13,225 nucleotides of DNA from Acidobacteriota bacterium (GCA_020853255.1 JADYZI010000073.1:1-13225); one strand, 5' to 3'; positions 1-6,505 are shown, counted from the first letter of the stretch. Numbers and translations: made by a program. Notes: a model not told the origin generated them from the sequence alone.

Positions 1-43
1 AAGAATTTAGATCCAAGATCGCTGCGATACGAAATTAGGTCGG

Positions 44-65
44 AGCCCCGGCTTTAGCCGGGACT
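44..65. repeat. REP-like palindrome upstream of first gene
   Basis: CCCGGC (47-52), a TTTA loop and GCCGGG (57-62) form a perfect 6-bp stem. AG/CT pairs extend it outward past one mismatch, giving an imperfect dyad over 44-65. It ends 8 bases before the preferred ATG of the next gene, so in the mRNA it would fold over the leader. It resembles REP-type dispersed palindromes; only a genome-wide count can show that it is repeated. Confidence 0.5.
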
Positions 66-73
66 TGATCCAA

Positions 74-739
74 ATGCGACGACTTCTGTTAAGAATTCTG
101 GCCGTGATCGTAACCGGTGCCGTTCTTATTTCAATCTGGGCCGCGGTCGATCTTTATATTCCGCACAAGGTCGATATCCGAGATTTCGATCCGGATGAAG
201 TGGCGCGGCTCGATACGGCGATGTGGCGGTCTTATTATTCGCGGCAGCGGCTTAAACTCTATTTTGAGCTGACCGAACTTCTCGAAAAGCAGTACAAGCT
301 CAACTTCTGGCGGCGGCAGACGATGGCATTTCGGGCCGCAAAGGCCGCATTTGTCTTTAAGGACGGTGAAAGCCGCACGGATTACGAAAAGGCCCTGCCC
401 GACCTCGAAAATTTCTACGCCACGATTCGCGATATCAGCACGACCGATTTTGACGCAGATCAGGCAGCAAAACTCGAACTCGAATGGTGGATCGTCCACC
501 GCCAGCGAAAATCTTATCCGCCCGGCAGCCTTTCAAAGGCCCTCGCCGAAACCGCAGCAGCCGTTTATAGCCTGCCGCCCGAACGGTTCACCAAACACGC
601 CGACCTCCGTGCCGAGGCAATGGAAATACGCGATACAAAAGCCGAACAAGGCAGCGTCGCCGAAGAAGACTGGGCCCGCATCGACGACCTGCTCCATCGT
701 TCATGGCGTTCCTTGCATCACGCGGTAAATCAAAAATAG
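74..739 (+). CDS. membrane-anchored conserved hypothetical protein
   Basis: Function unknown. With the ATG at 74 the product is 221 aa; an in-frame TTG at 65 would add three residues but sits inside the upstream palindrome, so ATG is preferred. The N-terminus has two arginines followed by a hydrophobic stretch (about residues 4-25), typical of a single N-terminal membrane anchor or uncleaved signal. The rest is charged and mostly helical, rich in Trp, Tyr and Arg (for example AMWRSYYSRQRLKLYF near residue 48), with no catalytic motif I recognise. The layout suggests a short cytoplasmic tail and a domain outside the membrane. I recall similar uncharacterised proteins in Acidobacteriota, but that is memory, not a search. 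No clear Shine-Dalgarno is visible. The stop codon lies 15 bases before the antitoxin ATG at 755. Confidence 0.75.
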   Translation: MRRLLLRILAVIVTGAVLISIWAAVDLYIPHKVDIRDFDPDEVARLDTAMWRSYYSRQRLKLYFELTELLEKQYKLNFWRRQTMAFRAAKAAFVFKDGESRTDYEKALPDLENFYATIRDISTTDFDADQAAKLELEWWIVHRQRKSYPPGSLSKALAETAAAVYSLPPERFTKHADLRAEAMEIRDTKAEQGSVAEEDWARIDDLLHRSWRSLHHAVNQK

Positions 740-741
740 TT

Positions 742-747
742 TATAAT
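742..747 (+). promoter_or_regulatory. consensus -10 box (TATAAT) before the antitoxin
   Basis: A perfect TATAAT lies at 742-747, directly after the stop of the upstream gene and 7 bases before the ATG at 755. That distance would place the transcription start at or next to the ATG, implying a leaderless mRNA. No good -35 is present at 16-18 bp spacing; TTGCAT at 713-718 is 23 bp away. Chance occurrence is possible. Confidence 0.4.
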
Positions 748-754
748 GTCAGCC

Positions 755-985
755 ATGAGTGATGCGGTTTTATTACGGATCGAAAACAGCATCCTGAGCC
801 TGACGATAGACCAGCAGCGTCAGTTGTTATCGAGGCTTTCGGATAAGCTTCGGCGGGAGTCTGCTGCTGTGCCTGATTTCGAATCAGAGCTCGCACAGAT
901 GGCGGTGGATCAAGATATCCGTCGGGAAATACGCGAGATCGAATTGGATTTCAGATCGACAGAGTTTGACGGACTGGCCGAATGA
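755..985 (+). CDS. MazE-like type II antitoxin partner of MazF
   Basis: Small acidic helical protein of 76 aa from the ATG at 755 (79 aa from the ATG at 746). It is probably the antitoxin for the MazF-family protein encoded immediately downstream. The stop overlaps the toxin start (ATGA, 982-985), the classical translational coupling of type II modules. The N-terminal half (repeated Leu/Ile spacing around LTIDQQRQLLSRL) looks like a dimerising helical part. The C-terminal tail, with its DIRREIREIELDF and TEFDGL segments, resembles antitoxins that pair with PemK/MazF in cyanobacteria and soil bacteria, where the C-terminus wraps the toxin. The start at 755 is chosen because the ATG at 746 overlaps a TATAAT box and neither start has a Shine-Dalgarno. 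The role is inferred mostly from position and overall character. Confidence 0.75.
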   Translation: MSDAVLLRIENSILSLTIDQQRQLLSRLSDKLRRESAAVPDFESELAQMAVDQDIRREIREIELDFRSTEFDGLAE

Positions 986-1326
986 TCGGACGCGGCGATA
1001 TATATTTCGTAGATCTTGATCCCGTAAAAGGACGCGAGCAATCAGGCCGGCGTCCTGTTTTAGTGTTATCAGTCGATGCCATCAACAACCTGCCGCCGGT
1101 TGTAACGGTGGTCGTTGGGATAAAGGGTGAAAATGTGCGACGAGAGTTTTCGACCAATGTTCGCGTTTCTCCCGCCGAGAGCGGCTTGCCGATCGAGACC
1201 GTGTTCCTTTGTTTTCAAATTCGGTCGATAGACCGTCGGCGTTTCCCGGCCGAATCTGCCGGAAAACTTGCAGAAAATACTTTGGAGAAAGTAGAAAGCG
1301 CCGTACGGCGCTGTCTTGGATTGTGA
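982..1326 (+). CDS. MazF/PemK-family mRNA interferase toxin (possibly attenuated)
   Basis: A 114-aa PemK/MazF-fold protein, the full length of the family. Members are sequence-specific endoribonucleases that cut mRNA and stop growth when the antitoxin is lost. Diagnostic features are the N-terminal GDIYFVDLDPVKGREQSG (residues 5-22), the RRPVLVLS strand with the conserved catalytic-type Arg (23-30), SGLP (about 67-70) and FLCFQIRSIDRRRF (about 75-88). In relatives I remember, the segment at 45-49 reads as a G-T-K/R-G type with the catalytic Thr. Here it is GIKG, with Ile47 (codon ATA, 1120-1122) in that place, which could reduce activity. The ATG overlaps the antitoxin stop by four bases. The stop overlaps the GTG start of the methyltransferase, so three genes are in one transcriptional arrangement. 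Confidence 0.9.
   Translation: MIGRGDIYFVDLDPVKGREQSGRRPVLVLSVDAINNLPPVVTVVVGIKGENVRREFSTNVRVSPAESGLPIETVFLCFQIRSIDRRRFPAESAGKLAENTLEKVESAVRRCLGL
1297..1312. repeat. 16-bp perfect palindrome before the methyltransferase start
   Basis: AGCGCCGTACGGCGCT is its own reverse complement. It lies in the last codons of the mazF-like gene, 10 bases before the GTG start at 1323. In RNA it can form a 6-bp GC-rich stem with a GUAC loop over the expected ribosome-binding region. It could be an operator, a translational control hairpin or a chance feature of coding sequence. Confidence 0.55.
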
Positions 1327-2318
1327 AAGAAAAACTATTAGACCTGCTCGCCTGTCCGACCTGCGGGGGCGATATTTTGCTGGCGAACGCGGGCAGATAC
1401 GAAGGCAAGGAAATTATCGAAGGCGTTCTCAGCTGCAAAAAATGCGAGCGGGAATACAGAATAGTGCGCGGTGTTCCGCGGTTTGCCGAGATGGACAAGG
1501 TCGAAGCGGACAAGGCCGCGACGGCGGGCAACTTTGGCTGGCAATGGAAGAATTTCACCCAGGAAGACGAGCGGTACAGCGAACAGCTTCTTGGCTGGCT
1601 GCAGCCCGTAAAGCCTGAGTTCTTCGACGGCAAGATCGTCCTAGAGGGCGGCTGCGGCAAAGGCCGGCACACAAAGCTGGCCGCCGAATGGGGAGCCAAA
1701 GAGGTTGTCGGCATTGACCTTGGCGAAGCGGTCGAATCCGCCTTCGACCTGACCCGAAGCCTGCCGAACGCGCACATTGTCCAATGCGATATTTTCAAGC
1801 TGCCGTTCAAAAGGGTTTTTGACTACGCCTTCAGCGTTGGTGTTCTGCACCACACTCCTGACCCGAAAAAGGCGTTCCTTTCGCTTGCCGGCAAGGTGAA
1901 AAAGGGCGGCAGCATCTCCGCCTGGATCTATGGCGCCGAGAACAATGAGTGGATCACAAAATACGTCAACCCGGTCCGCGAAGGCTTTACTTCCAAGATC
2001 AGCCAGCCGATGCTTTACCAGCTTTCAAAGCTTCCGACACTAAGCCTTTTTCTTACCACAAAGCTCGTTTACCGCCCGGCAAATATCGCCGCAAAGCCAA
2101 TCGCAAGCAAGCTTTTTTATAATGATTATCTCAACCATCTCGGCACCTTCGGCTGGCGCGAGCATCACAATATAGTTTTCGATCATCTTGTGGCCCCTAC
2201 GGCGTTTTATATCGGCAAAGACGATTTCGAGAAATGGTGGGAGGAAATCGGGGCAAAAGACGTCGAAATAATCTGGCATAATCGAAACAGTTGGTGCGGG
2301 TTTGGAAGAATCCTTTAG
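1323..2318 (+). CDS. SAM-dependent methyltransferase with Trm112-like zinc ribbon
   Basis: A 331-aa protein with two parts. Residues 1-55 form a Trm112/YcaR-like zinc ribbon: CPTC (C11, C14) and CKKC (C38, C41), followed by EREYRIVRGVPRF, the usual end of this domain. FGWQWKNF (71-78) then leads into a class I methyltransferase with motif I VLEGGCGKGRH (106-116) and the acidic residue of motif II in GIDLG (D132). HHTPDP, after the VGVLHH strand, is a typical motif IV/V region. The substrate cannot be read from sequence; proteins of this layout are common in surface-polysaccharide and natural-product loci. The GTG start is preferred because translation from it begins directly with the zinc ribbon (KEKLLDLLACPTC), and the longer frame upstream only reads through the toxin gene. 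GTGA overlaps the toxin stop, implying coupling to the toxin-antitoxin operon. Confidence 0.88.
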   Translation: MKEKLLDLLACPTCGGDILLANAGRYEGKEIIEGVLSCKKCEREYRIVRGVPRFAEMDKVEADKAATAGNFGWQWKNFTQEDERYSEQLLGWLQPVKPEFFDGKIVLEGGCGKGRHTKLAAEWGAKEVVGIDLGEAVESAFDLTRSLPNAHIVQCDIFKLPFKRVFDYAFSVGVLHHTPDPKKAFLSLAGKVKKGGSISAWIYGAENNEWITKYVNPVREGFTSKISQPMLYQLSKLPTLSLFLTTKLVYRPANIAAKPIASKLFYNDYLNHLGTFGWREHHNIVFDHLVAPTAFYIGKDDFEKWWEEIGAKDVEIIWHNRNSWCGFGRIL

Positions 2319-2393
2319 CCGCGGATATACGCGGAAAACGCAGATCAGATTTTGCTTTCATCCGCATCATCCGTGATGATTCGCGGCAAACCC
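2315..2393. repeat. palindromic dispersed-type repeat (GCCGCGGAT class)
   Basis: The left arm (about 2316-2350) begins TTAGCCGCGGATATACGCGG. The right arm (about 2360-2393) reads, in reverse complement, TTTGCCGCGAATCATCACGG. The arms are imperfect inverted copies, and the left arm contains its own stem (CCGCG/CGCGG at 2319-2334). It overlaps the stop of the methyltransferase and fills the gap to the next gene. Its form fits short palindromic elements scattered in intergenic DNA; it may also act as an RNA hairpin that ends or processes the message. Confidence 0.55.
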
Positions 2394-2397
2394 TCTT

Positions 2398-3045
2398 ATG
2401 AAATTCGACAACGGGATCGAACGAAAATACCGCCAATCCGTCAGGGCCGCGTTTGATGCGATCCTCGCCCACGGCACCGATCTGCAGAAAGTGATCGCCG
2501 GGCAGATCGTTGATTCGAACATGCTCGTCCGCGTCGCACCGGTCAGCCAGGTGAACGCGTCGGGTGTGACCGGCCTGATCGATCCCGGGGCAACTAACGA
2601 ACGCATCGCCGAGGAACATCTGAGCCTGCGCGAAGCCCTCGGCGAGATATACATCGCGATCGCTGAAGAAACGATCGACACCGGTGGTCAACGCGGTTGC
2701 GAAGGAACATTCGTTCACGAAGGCCGTCATGCCTACGATTTTGCCCGCACCATCGCAAGCTTTTCGAACGCCGACGTGAATCCGTTAAGCCTTTTCGACC
2801 CAACGCTTTACGAACTCGAACTCGAGGCCCACAAAATATCGGGCGACTACATGCTCTGCATCAACAAACCCGAATATATAGATGAAGGCCTCGACCTCAT
2901 GATCCTCGGCCGCGACGCTGCAACCAGCCCTTGCTACGTCAGCGACACCGGCATCCACCGCCGCCTCCACGAAAGCTACGGCCTAGACCCCAACGGCAAC
3001 CAAGGCCCGCGAGCCAGCGAATTATTGGGATTGGTGATGAAATAG
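2398..3045 (+). CDS. small putative HEXXH zinc metallopeptidase-like protein
   Basis: A 215-aa protein that I cannot assign to a named family. It has HEGRH (H107, E108, H111), a perfect HEXXH motif as used by zincin metallopeptidases, with two histidines binding zinc and the glutamate activating water. About 30 residues on, ELELEAHKISGDY (139-151) supplies candidate third ligands (E139, E141 or E143) in a predicted helix, as in Glu-zincins. There is no signal peptide, so the protein is probably cytoplasmic. The N-terminal 100 residues show no motif known to me. The ATG at 2398 has only a weak ribosome-binding site and follows the palindromic repeat. The next gene begins after a 47-77 base gap with its own promoter, so this gene may be the last in its operon. 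HEXXH can arise by chance, so peptidase activity is an inference. Confidence 0.75.
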   Translation: MKFDNGIERKYRQSVRAAFDAILAHGTDLQKVIAGQIVDSNMLVRVAPVSQVNASGVTGLIDPGATNERIAEEHLSLREALGEIYIAIAEETIDTGGQRGCEGTFVHEGRHAYDFARTIASFSNADVNPLSLFDPTLYELELEAHKISGDYMLCINKPEYIDEGLDLMILGRDAATSPCYVSDTGIHRRLHESYGLDPNGNQGPRASELLGLVMK

Positions 3046-3046
3046 A

Positions 3047-3075
3047 CTGACATTGGGCCTGTTTTGATCTACAAT
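3047..3075 (+). promoter_or_regulatory. sigma70-type promoter for the TPR gene
   Basis: CTGACA (3047-3052) and TACAAT (3070-3075) each match five of six consensus bases and are separated by exactly 17 bp. The predicted start is near 3082, ahead of both candidate ATGs of the TPR gene (3093 and 3123). The site begins right after the stop codon of the upstream gene. Confidence 0.6.
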
Positions 3076-3122
3076 TCCCATCTGGACCGCCAATGTTTTC
3101 TCGGCGCCGGCGGCTCTCCACT

Positions 3123-4877
3123 ATGAGCAAACTTTTTCTCGCATTATTCCTTGCCTCTCTGGCCGTGATCGGGATGCATGCCCAAACCTCCGACTCTGGA
3201 TCGGCCCGTTGGTACTTTGACGAAGGGATCCGATTAATGACGAACAAGTCATTCGATCAAGCGCTCGATGCCTTTGAAAAAAGCGCGAGCCTTGACCCAA
3301 AGCAGCCAGGAACATTCGCAAACATTGGTACCGCCTCGCTCCTTCTGAAGCGATACGAGAAGGGAGAAGTAGCTTTCCGAACAGCTATTAAACTTGCACC
3401 GGCCGACGGCTCTTTCCACACATCGTTGTGTCAGGCACTAAGTCTTCAAAAAAAGCACGCTGAAGCGATCGCGTCATGTGATGAAGGGATCAAACTTAGT
3501 CCAACCTCTGACAGGGCCCAGTTGGCGCGCTTGGTCGTTTTGCAGACTGCAGGCAGAAGCGCTGCCGAACTTCGGAATGCCGTCGACACGGCTGTTGCTA
3601 AGTTTCGTACAAGTGAGGTGATCCTTGCTTTTGCCGCCGATTTTAATGCCCTGGCTGGCAACTATTCCGATGCTGCGATACTCCTTCAATCGCTAGTGAA
3701 CATGCGTCCCGAGACGGCAAGTTATCGCGGTGCTTTGGCCGAGGCGTATTTATACCTTGGCCGCGATGTCGACTCTCTCGCCTCAGCCCGGACGGCATTG
3801 CGCTTAGAACCGTTGAATCCATTCGCGAACTACGCAATGGGTTTGATCTTCTACGAGTTGGGGCAGCACGAAGAGGCGGCCGATTCTTTCTCAAAGGCTG
3901 GTTCGGATGATCCTCGCCTGAAATATGCTCACTATTATCTTGCGATGAGTGAATCACGACGCGGCAAGAGCTCCAAAGCTATTGCCATTCTTCGGGAGCT
4001 CACCGCCAAGTATCCATCTGAATTTGAGTTTCATCGTCAACTAGGCAGTTTACTAAGCCAAGCTGATATGCCCGTCGACGCCGAGACGGTTTACGCACGC
4101 GCAAACGAGCTTAGATCCGGAGATGTGGATGTCCTCGTTGGGCTGGCGATGGCTCGAATGTCGCAGGCAAAATTCGAAACTGCGATTCCTTTGTTTGAGG
4201 AAGCGGTCCGTCAAAAGCCAAATAATGAGTTCTACAAAATGTTTCTCAACGTAGCTCGCGCCCGGCAGGGTATACCTCCCCAAATTCCTGCGATGGTCCG
4301 TGAGGCCGAGGCAAAACCGAAAGACGTCAAAATCCGCATTGCGCTTGCGCAGGCGCTTGCCTTCATTAATCGTATTGACGAGGCGGAAAAGTACATAAAA
4401 GAACTGTACGCTCTCGATCCTGAAGATGATCAGATCTATCACGTTCTAGGTGTAGCCCTCTCAGAGGCAGGGAAGCGTGATCAAGCACTCGAAGCATTCA
4501 AAAAGTCGTTGGTCAAAAAGGAAAATCCTGCTGCCTATCTAGGCATGGCGGGTATCTACTCGGAGCGAAGTGAATTCGATCTTGCGTCTGCCGCCTATGC
4601 AAAAGTGATCGAGTTAAAACCGGATTCGCCTAATATTATTATGGCGTATGCCCATCTGCTTCGCGACAACGGCAAACGCCGCGAAGCCTTGGAAATGTAC
4701 AAGCGTTCTCTTTCCCTTCTTCCAAACAATGGACTCGCTCTCTTCAATGCAGGCCTACTTTCACTGAAGCTTGGCGACCGAGAGTCGGCGACCAATTACC
4801 TCGGGGTCCTACAGACCATCGACCCTCAACTTGGAACGCGTCTTGCACGCTGTCTCGCACTGAAGATCTGGGGCTAA
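3123..4877 (+). CDS. secreted tetratricopeptide repeat protein
   Basis: A 584-aa protein made almost entirely of TPR helix pairs after a signal peptide (SKLFLALFLASLAVIG, with likely cleavage near HAQ-TS around residue 21). Repeats are recognisable by the A/G-x-Y/F-L and D/E-A spacing and the closing L-x-P pattern; examples are FDQALDAFEKSASLDPKQPG, RDQALEAFKKSLVKKENPAA and RREALEMYKRSLSLLPNNG. By eye there are about a dozen, some degenerate. TPRs form superhelical protein-binding scaffolds; exported forms often serve envelope or polysaccharide assembly, but the partner here is unknown. There is no enzymatic domain. The start at 3123 gives a cleaner signal peptide than the ATG at 3093, which adds a ten-residue Arg-rich extension; both lie downstream of the promoter. 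The gene stands alone, with a palindrome and probable new transcription start after it. Confidence 0.9.
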   Translation: MSKLFLALFLASLAVIGMHAQTSDSGSARWYFDEGIRLMTNKSFDQALDAFEKSASLDPKQPGTFANIGTASLLLKRYEKGEVAFRTAIKLAPADGSFHTSLCQALSLQKKHAEAIASCDEGIKLSPTSDRAQLARLVVLQTAGRSAAELRNAVDTAVAKFRTSEVILAFAADFNALAGNYSDAAILLQSLVNMRPETASYRGALAEAYLYLGRDVDSLASARTALRLEPLNPFANYAMGLIFYELGQHEEAADSFSKAGSDDPRLKYAHYYLAMSESRRGKSSKAIAILRELTAKYPSEFEFHRQLGSLLSQADMPVDAETVYARANELRSGDVDVLVGLAMARMSQAKFETAIPLFEEAVRQKPNNEFYKMFLNVARARQGIPPQIPAMVREAEAKPKDVKIRIALAQALAFINRIDEAEKYIKELYALDPEDDQIYHVLGVALSEAGKRDQALEAFKKSLVKKENPAAYLGMAGIYSERSEFDLASAAYAKVIELKPDSPNIIMAYAHLLRDNGKRREALEMYKRSLSLLPNNGLALFNAGLLSLKLGDRESATNYLGVLQTIDPQLGTRLARCLALKIWG

Positions 4878-4883
4878 CTAAAT

Positions 4884-4902
4884 CATACGTTTAAAATGTA
4901 TG
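4884..4902. promoter_or_regulatory. 19-bp palindrome, candidate operator
   Basis: CATACGTTTAAAATGTATG differs from its reverse complement only at the centre and one symmetric pair, and that pair (G with T) can still wobble in RNA. It contains TAAAAT (4892-4897), a possible -10 box without a convincing -35. It lies between the TPR stop and the methyltransferase start, where a dimeric regulator could bind. It is A/T-rich and lacks a U tract, so a classical terminator is less likely. Confidence 0.35.
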
Positions 4903-4924
4903 AGCAACTGTGCACAATGGATAT

Positions 4925-5686
4925 ATGAGTACCGCGCTTCCGCAGGAAATGCAGCAGCACACCTATGCGATCATGGATCGCGTGGAGGATTCGCATTGGT
5001 GGTTTGTTGGGCGGCGGGCTATTCTCGAGTCATTTCTTACGACCATCGTCCAACAATTCCGCACTCCGCATTCCGCACTCCGCATTTTGGATGTTGGGTG
5101 TGGGACAGGTGCGAATATTGAGATGCTTTCGCAGTTTGGCGTTGCGGAAGGCGTCGATGTCTCCGACGATGCTTTGGAATTTTGCCGAAAGAAAGGCCTT
5201 ACCGTGCAAAAGGGACTTGCGGAAACACTTCCCTTCGCGGACGAAGCTTTTGATATCACAACCGCACTCGATGTGGTCGAACATCTTGACGACGACACCG
5301 CGGGCCTCTCCGAAATGCATCGCGTGACAAAGGCGGGCGGATATTCGCTTATCTTTGTGCCCGCCTTTATGTGGCTCTGGGGCGTTCAGGACGACATTTC
5401 GCACCACCGCATTCGCTACACCCGCAAGCAGATAGTCGAACGCATCGAGAAAGCCGGCTTCACGGTCGAACGCGCGACTTTCGCCAATTTCACGTTCTTC
5501 GCACCGGTTTTGGGCGGCCGACTGTTTATGCGTGCCACTGGAGTCAAGCCCGAATCAGAAAACAACATAAATATCTCTGCACTCAACGGCCTTTTTGGCA
5601 AGATCTTTTCGGCAGAGCGTTTTTGGCTGAAAAATCTTGATTTTCCGTTTGGAGTTTCTATCGTTGTAGTTGCAAAAAAAGAGTGA
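4925..5686 (+). CDS. class I SAM-dependent methyltransferase (Methyltransf_11 type)
   Basis: A 253-aa protein from the ATG at 4925; a GTG at 4910 would add five residues. After EDSHWWFVGRR (21-31), a common opening of this family, come motif I ILDVGCGTGAN (54-64), an acidic residue ending the next strand (GVDVS, D79), LPFADEAFD (102-110), the DVVEH strand (116-120) and VTKAGGY (134-140). LWGVQDDISHHRIRYTR (151-167) matches the W-x3-D-x3-H-x-R-Y pattern typical of methyltransferases found beside polysaccharide genes. The acceptor is unknown. Residues 44-54, between the opening segment and motif I, are encoded by a tandem heptamer array, so this linker is lineage-specific. The stop overlaps the next ATG (TGATG), linking it to the acetyltransferase. 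Confidence 0.9.
   Translation: MSTALPQEMQQHTYAIMDRVEDSHWWFVGRRAILESFLTTIVQQFRTPHSALRILDVGCGTGANIEMLSQFGVAEGVDVSDDALEFCRKKGLTVQKGLAETLPFADEAFDITTALDVVEHLDDDTAGLSEMHRVTKAGGYSLIFVPAFMWLWGVQDDISHHRIRYTRKQIVERIEKAGFTVERATFANFTFFAPVLGGRLFMRATGVKPESENNINISALNGLFGKIFSAERFWLKNLDFPFGVSIVVVAKKE
5056..5086 (+). repeat. in-frame heptamer tandem array inside methyltransferase gene
   Basis: Four head-to-tail heptamers alternate ATTCCGC and ACTCCGC, followed by ATT; equivalently, a 14-bp unit twice plus three bases. The copies are exact. The array encodes residues 44-54 of the methyltransferase (QFRTPHSALRI). It resembles the short tandemly repeated heptanucleotides known from cyanobacteria and other genomes. 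Because 7 and 14 are not multiples of 3, loss or gain of a unit would shift the reading frame. Confidence 0.8.
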
Positions 5687-6183
5687 TGAAGATCCGCAAA
5701 GAAGAAGAGCACGATATTTCTCAGATATTCGATTTGAATTTCCTGGCATTCGGCGGGACCGAAGAGTCGGAGTTGGTTGACCGTATGCGGCACGTTCGCC
5801 CATATTTTGCGTTCGTTGCTGAAATTGATGACCGGATCATTGGACATATTGCATTCAGCGAGGTGACGTTGAACGGAAATGCATCAAACTTTCTTGGGCT
5901 CGCGCCAATGGCCGTACTTCCAAAGTTTCAGAATCAAGGTGTCGGGTCAGCTCTCGTAACCAAGGGTTTAGGGTGGATAATCGATGAAGGATTCTCAGCT
6001 GTGTTCTTGATCGGACATCCAAATTATTATCCGCGATTTGGATTCACACGGGCCGGAGTGCTCGGTTTTACGTGCGAGTTTCCGGCTCCTGACGAATCTT
6101 TCTTGGTAAAAGAATTGATAAAAGGTTCGCTTGAAAACAAAACAGGTATTATCGAATACAACAAAGCGTTCAAACCAGAATAG
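5686..6183 (+). CDS. GNAT-family N-acetyltransferase
   Basis: A 165-aa GNAT protein that would transfer an acetyl group from acetyl-CoA to an amine; the substrate is unknown. The acetyl-CoA-binding motif A is visible as VLPKFQNQGVGSAL (77-90), with the Q-x-x-G-x-G pyrophosphate loop at residues 82-87. HPNYYPRFGF (111-120) is the typical C-terminal motif of YhbS-like members (Y-P-R-F-G-F). GHIAFSEV (53-60) is the usual central strand. The ATG at 5686 overlaps the methyltransferase stop (TGATG); a GTG at 5683 is the less likely alternative. The stop is followed by a single base before the HIT gene start, so the three genes form one translationally coupled unit. Confidence 0.9.
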   Translation: MKIRKEEEHDISQIFDLNFLAFGGTEESELVDRMRHVRPYFAFVAEIDDRIIGHIAFSEVTLNGNASNFLGLAPMAVLPKFQNQGVGSALVTKGLGWIIDEGFSAVFLIGHPNYYPRFGFTRAGVLGFTCEFPAPDESFLVKELIKGSLENKTGIIEYNKAFKPE

Positions 6184-6184
6184 A

Positions 6185-6505
6185 ATGATCTCCGACTTTT
6201 ATTGCGAAGAAGTTTTTTCCGGTAAAACGCTGGTCGATAAAGTGTTCGAGACCGACAATGTTCTTGCCTTTCACCACACACGGCCCTTTTGGGAAACGCA
6301 TATTGTTGTTGCTCCGAAGTTGCACGTTGATTCGCTGTTGACGGTCGAAAACGATCTGTTGATCGAGTTGATGGATGTCGCAAGACGAGTTGCGACGATT
6401 GTCTTGACAGAAAAAGGTGCCGTCCGTGTACTGACAAACCTCGGCGAATATCAGGATTCAAAACACCTGCATTTTCATGTGAACGCGGGAGACCAGCTTC
6501 GTTGA
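6185..6505 (+). CDS. HIT-family nucleotide-binding protein
   Basis: A 106-aa histidine-triad protein, the normal size for HINT-type nucleotide phosphoramidases/hydrolases. The signature H-x-H-x-H reads KHLHFHVNAG, with H94, H96 and H98; the middle histidine is the nucleophile in characterised relatives. Upstream, FHHTRPFWETHIVVAPKLH (29-47) corresponds to the conserved P-x-x-xxH-xLVxPK-x-H region that shapes the nucleotide pocket. It probably hydrolyses nucleoside monophosphate conjugates such as AMP-lysine or AMP-NH2; the physiological substrate is usually unclear. The ATG at 6185 is one base after the acetyltransferase stop. A longer in-frame start at 6131 would lie deep within the upstream gene and is rejected. 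Transcription then meets the inverted repeat at 6511-6640. Confidence 0.9.
   Translation: MISDFYCEEVFSGKTLVDKVFETDNVLAFHHTRPFWETHIVVAPKLHVDSLLTVENDLLIELMDVARRVATIVLTEKGAVRVLTNLGEYQDSKHLHFHVNAGDQLR

Noticed and set aside
1082..1810. 242-aa - strand open frame
   Set aside because: Antisense to the MazF-like and methyltransferase genes; Ser/Arg-rich and without any family motif.
2197..2730. 177-aa - strand open frame
   Set aside because: Runs against the methyltransferase end and the HEXXH gene; no motif and the + strand has clear coding signals.
5056..5086. CRISPR-like array
   Set aside because: Units are 7 bp with no spacers; this is a plain tandem repeat in a coding region.
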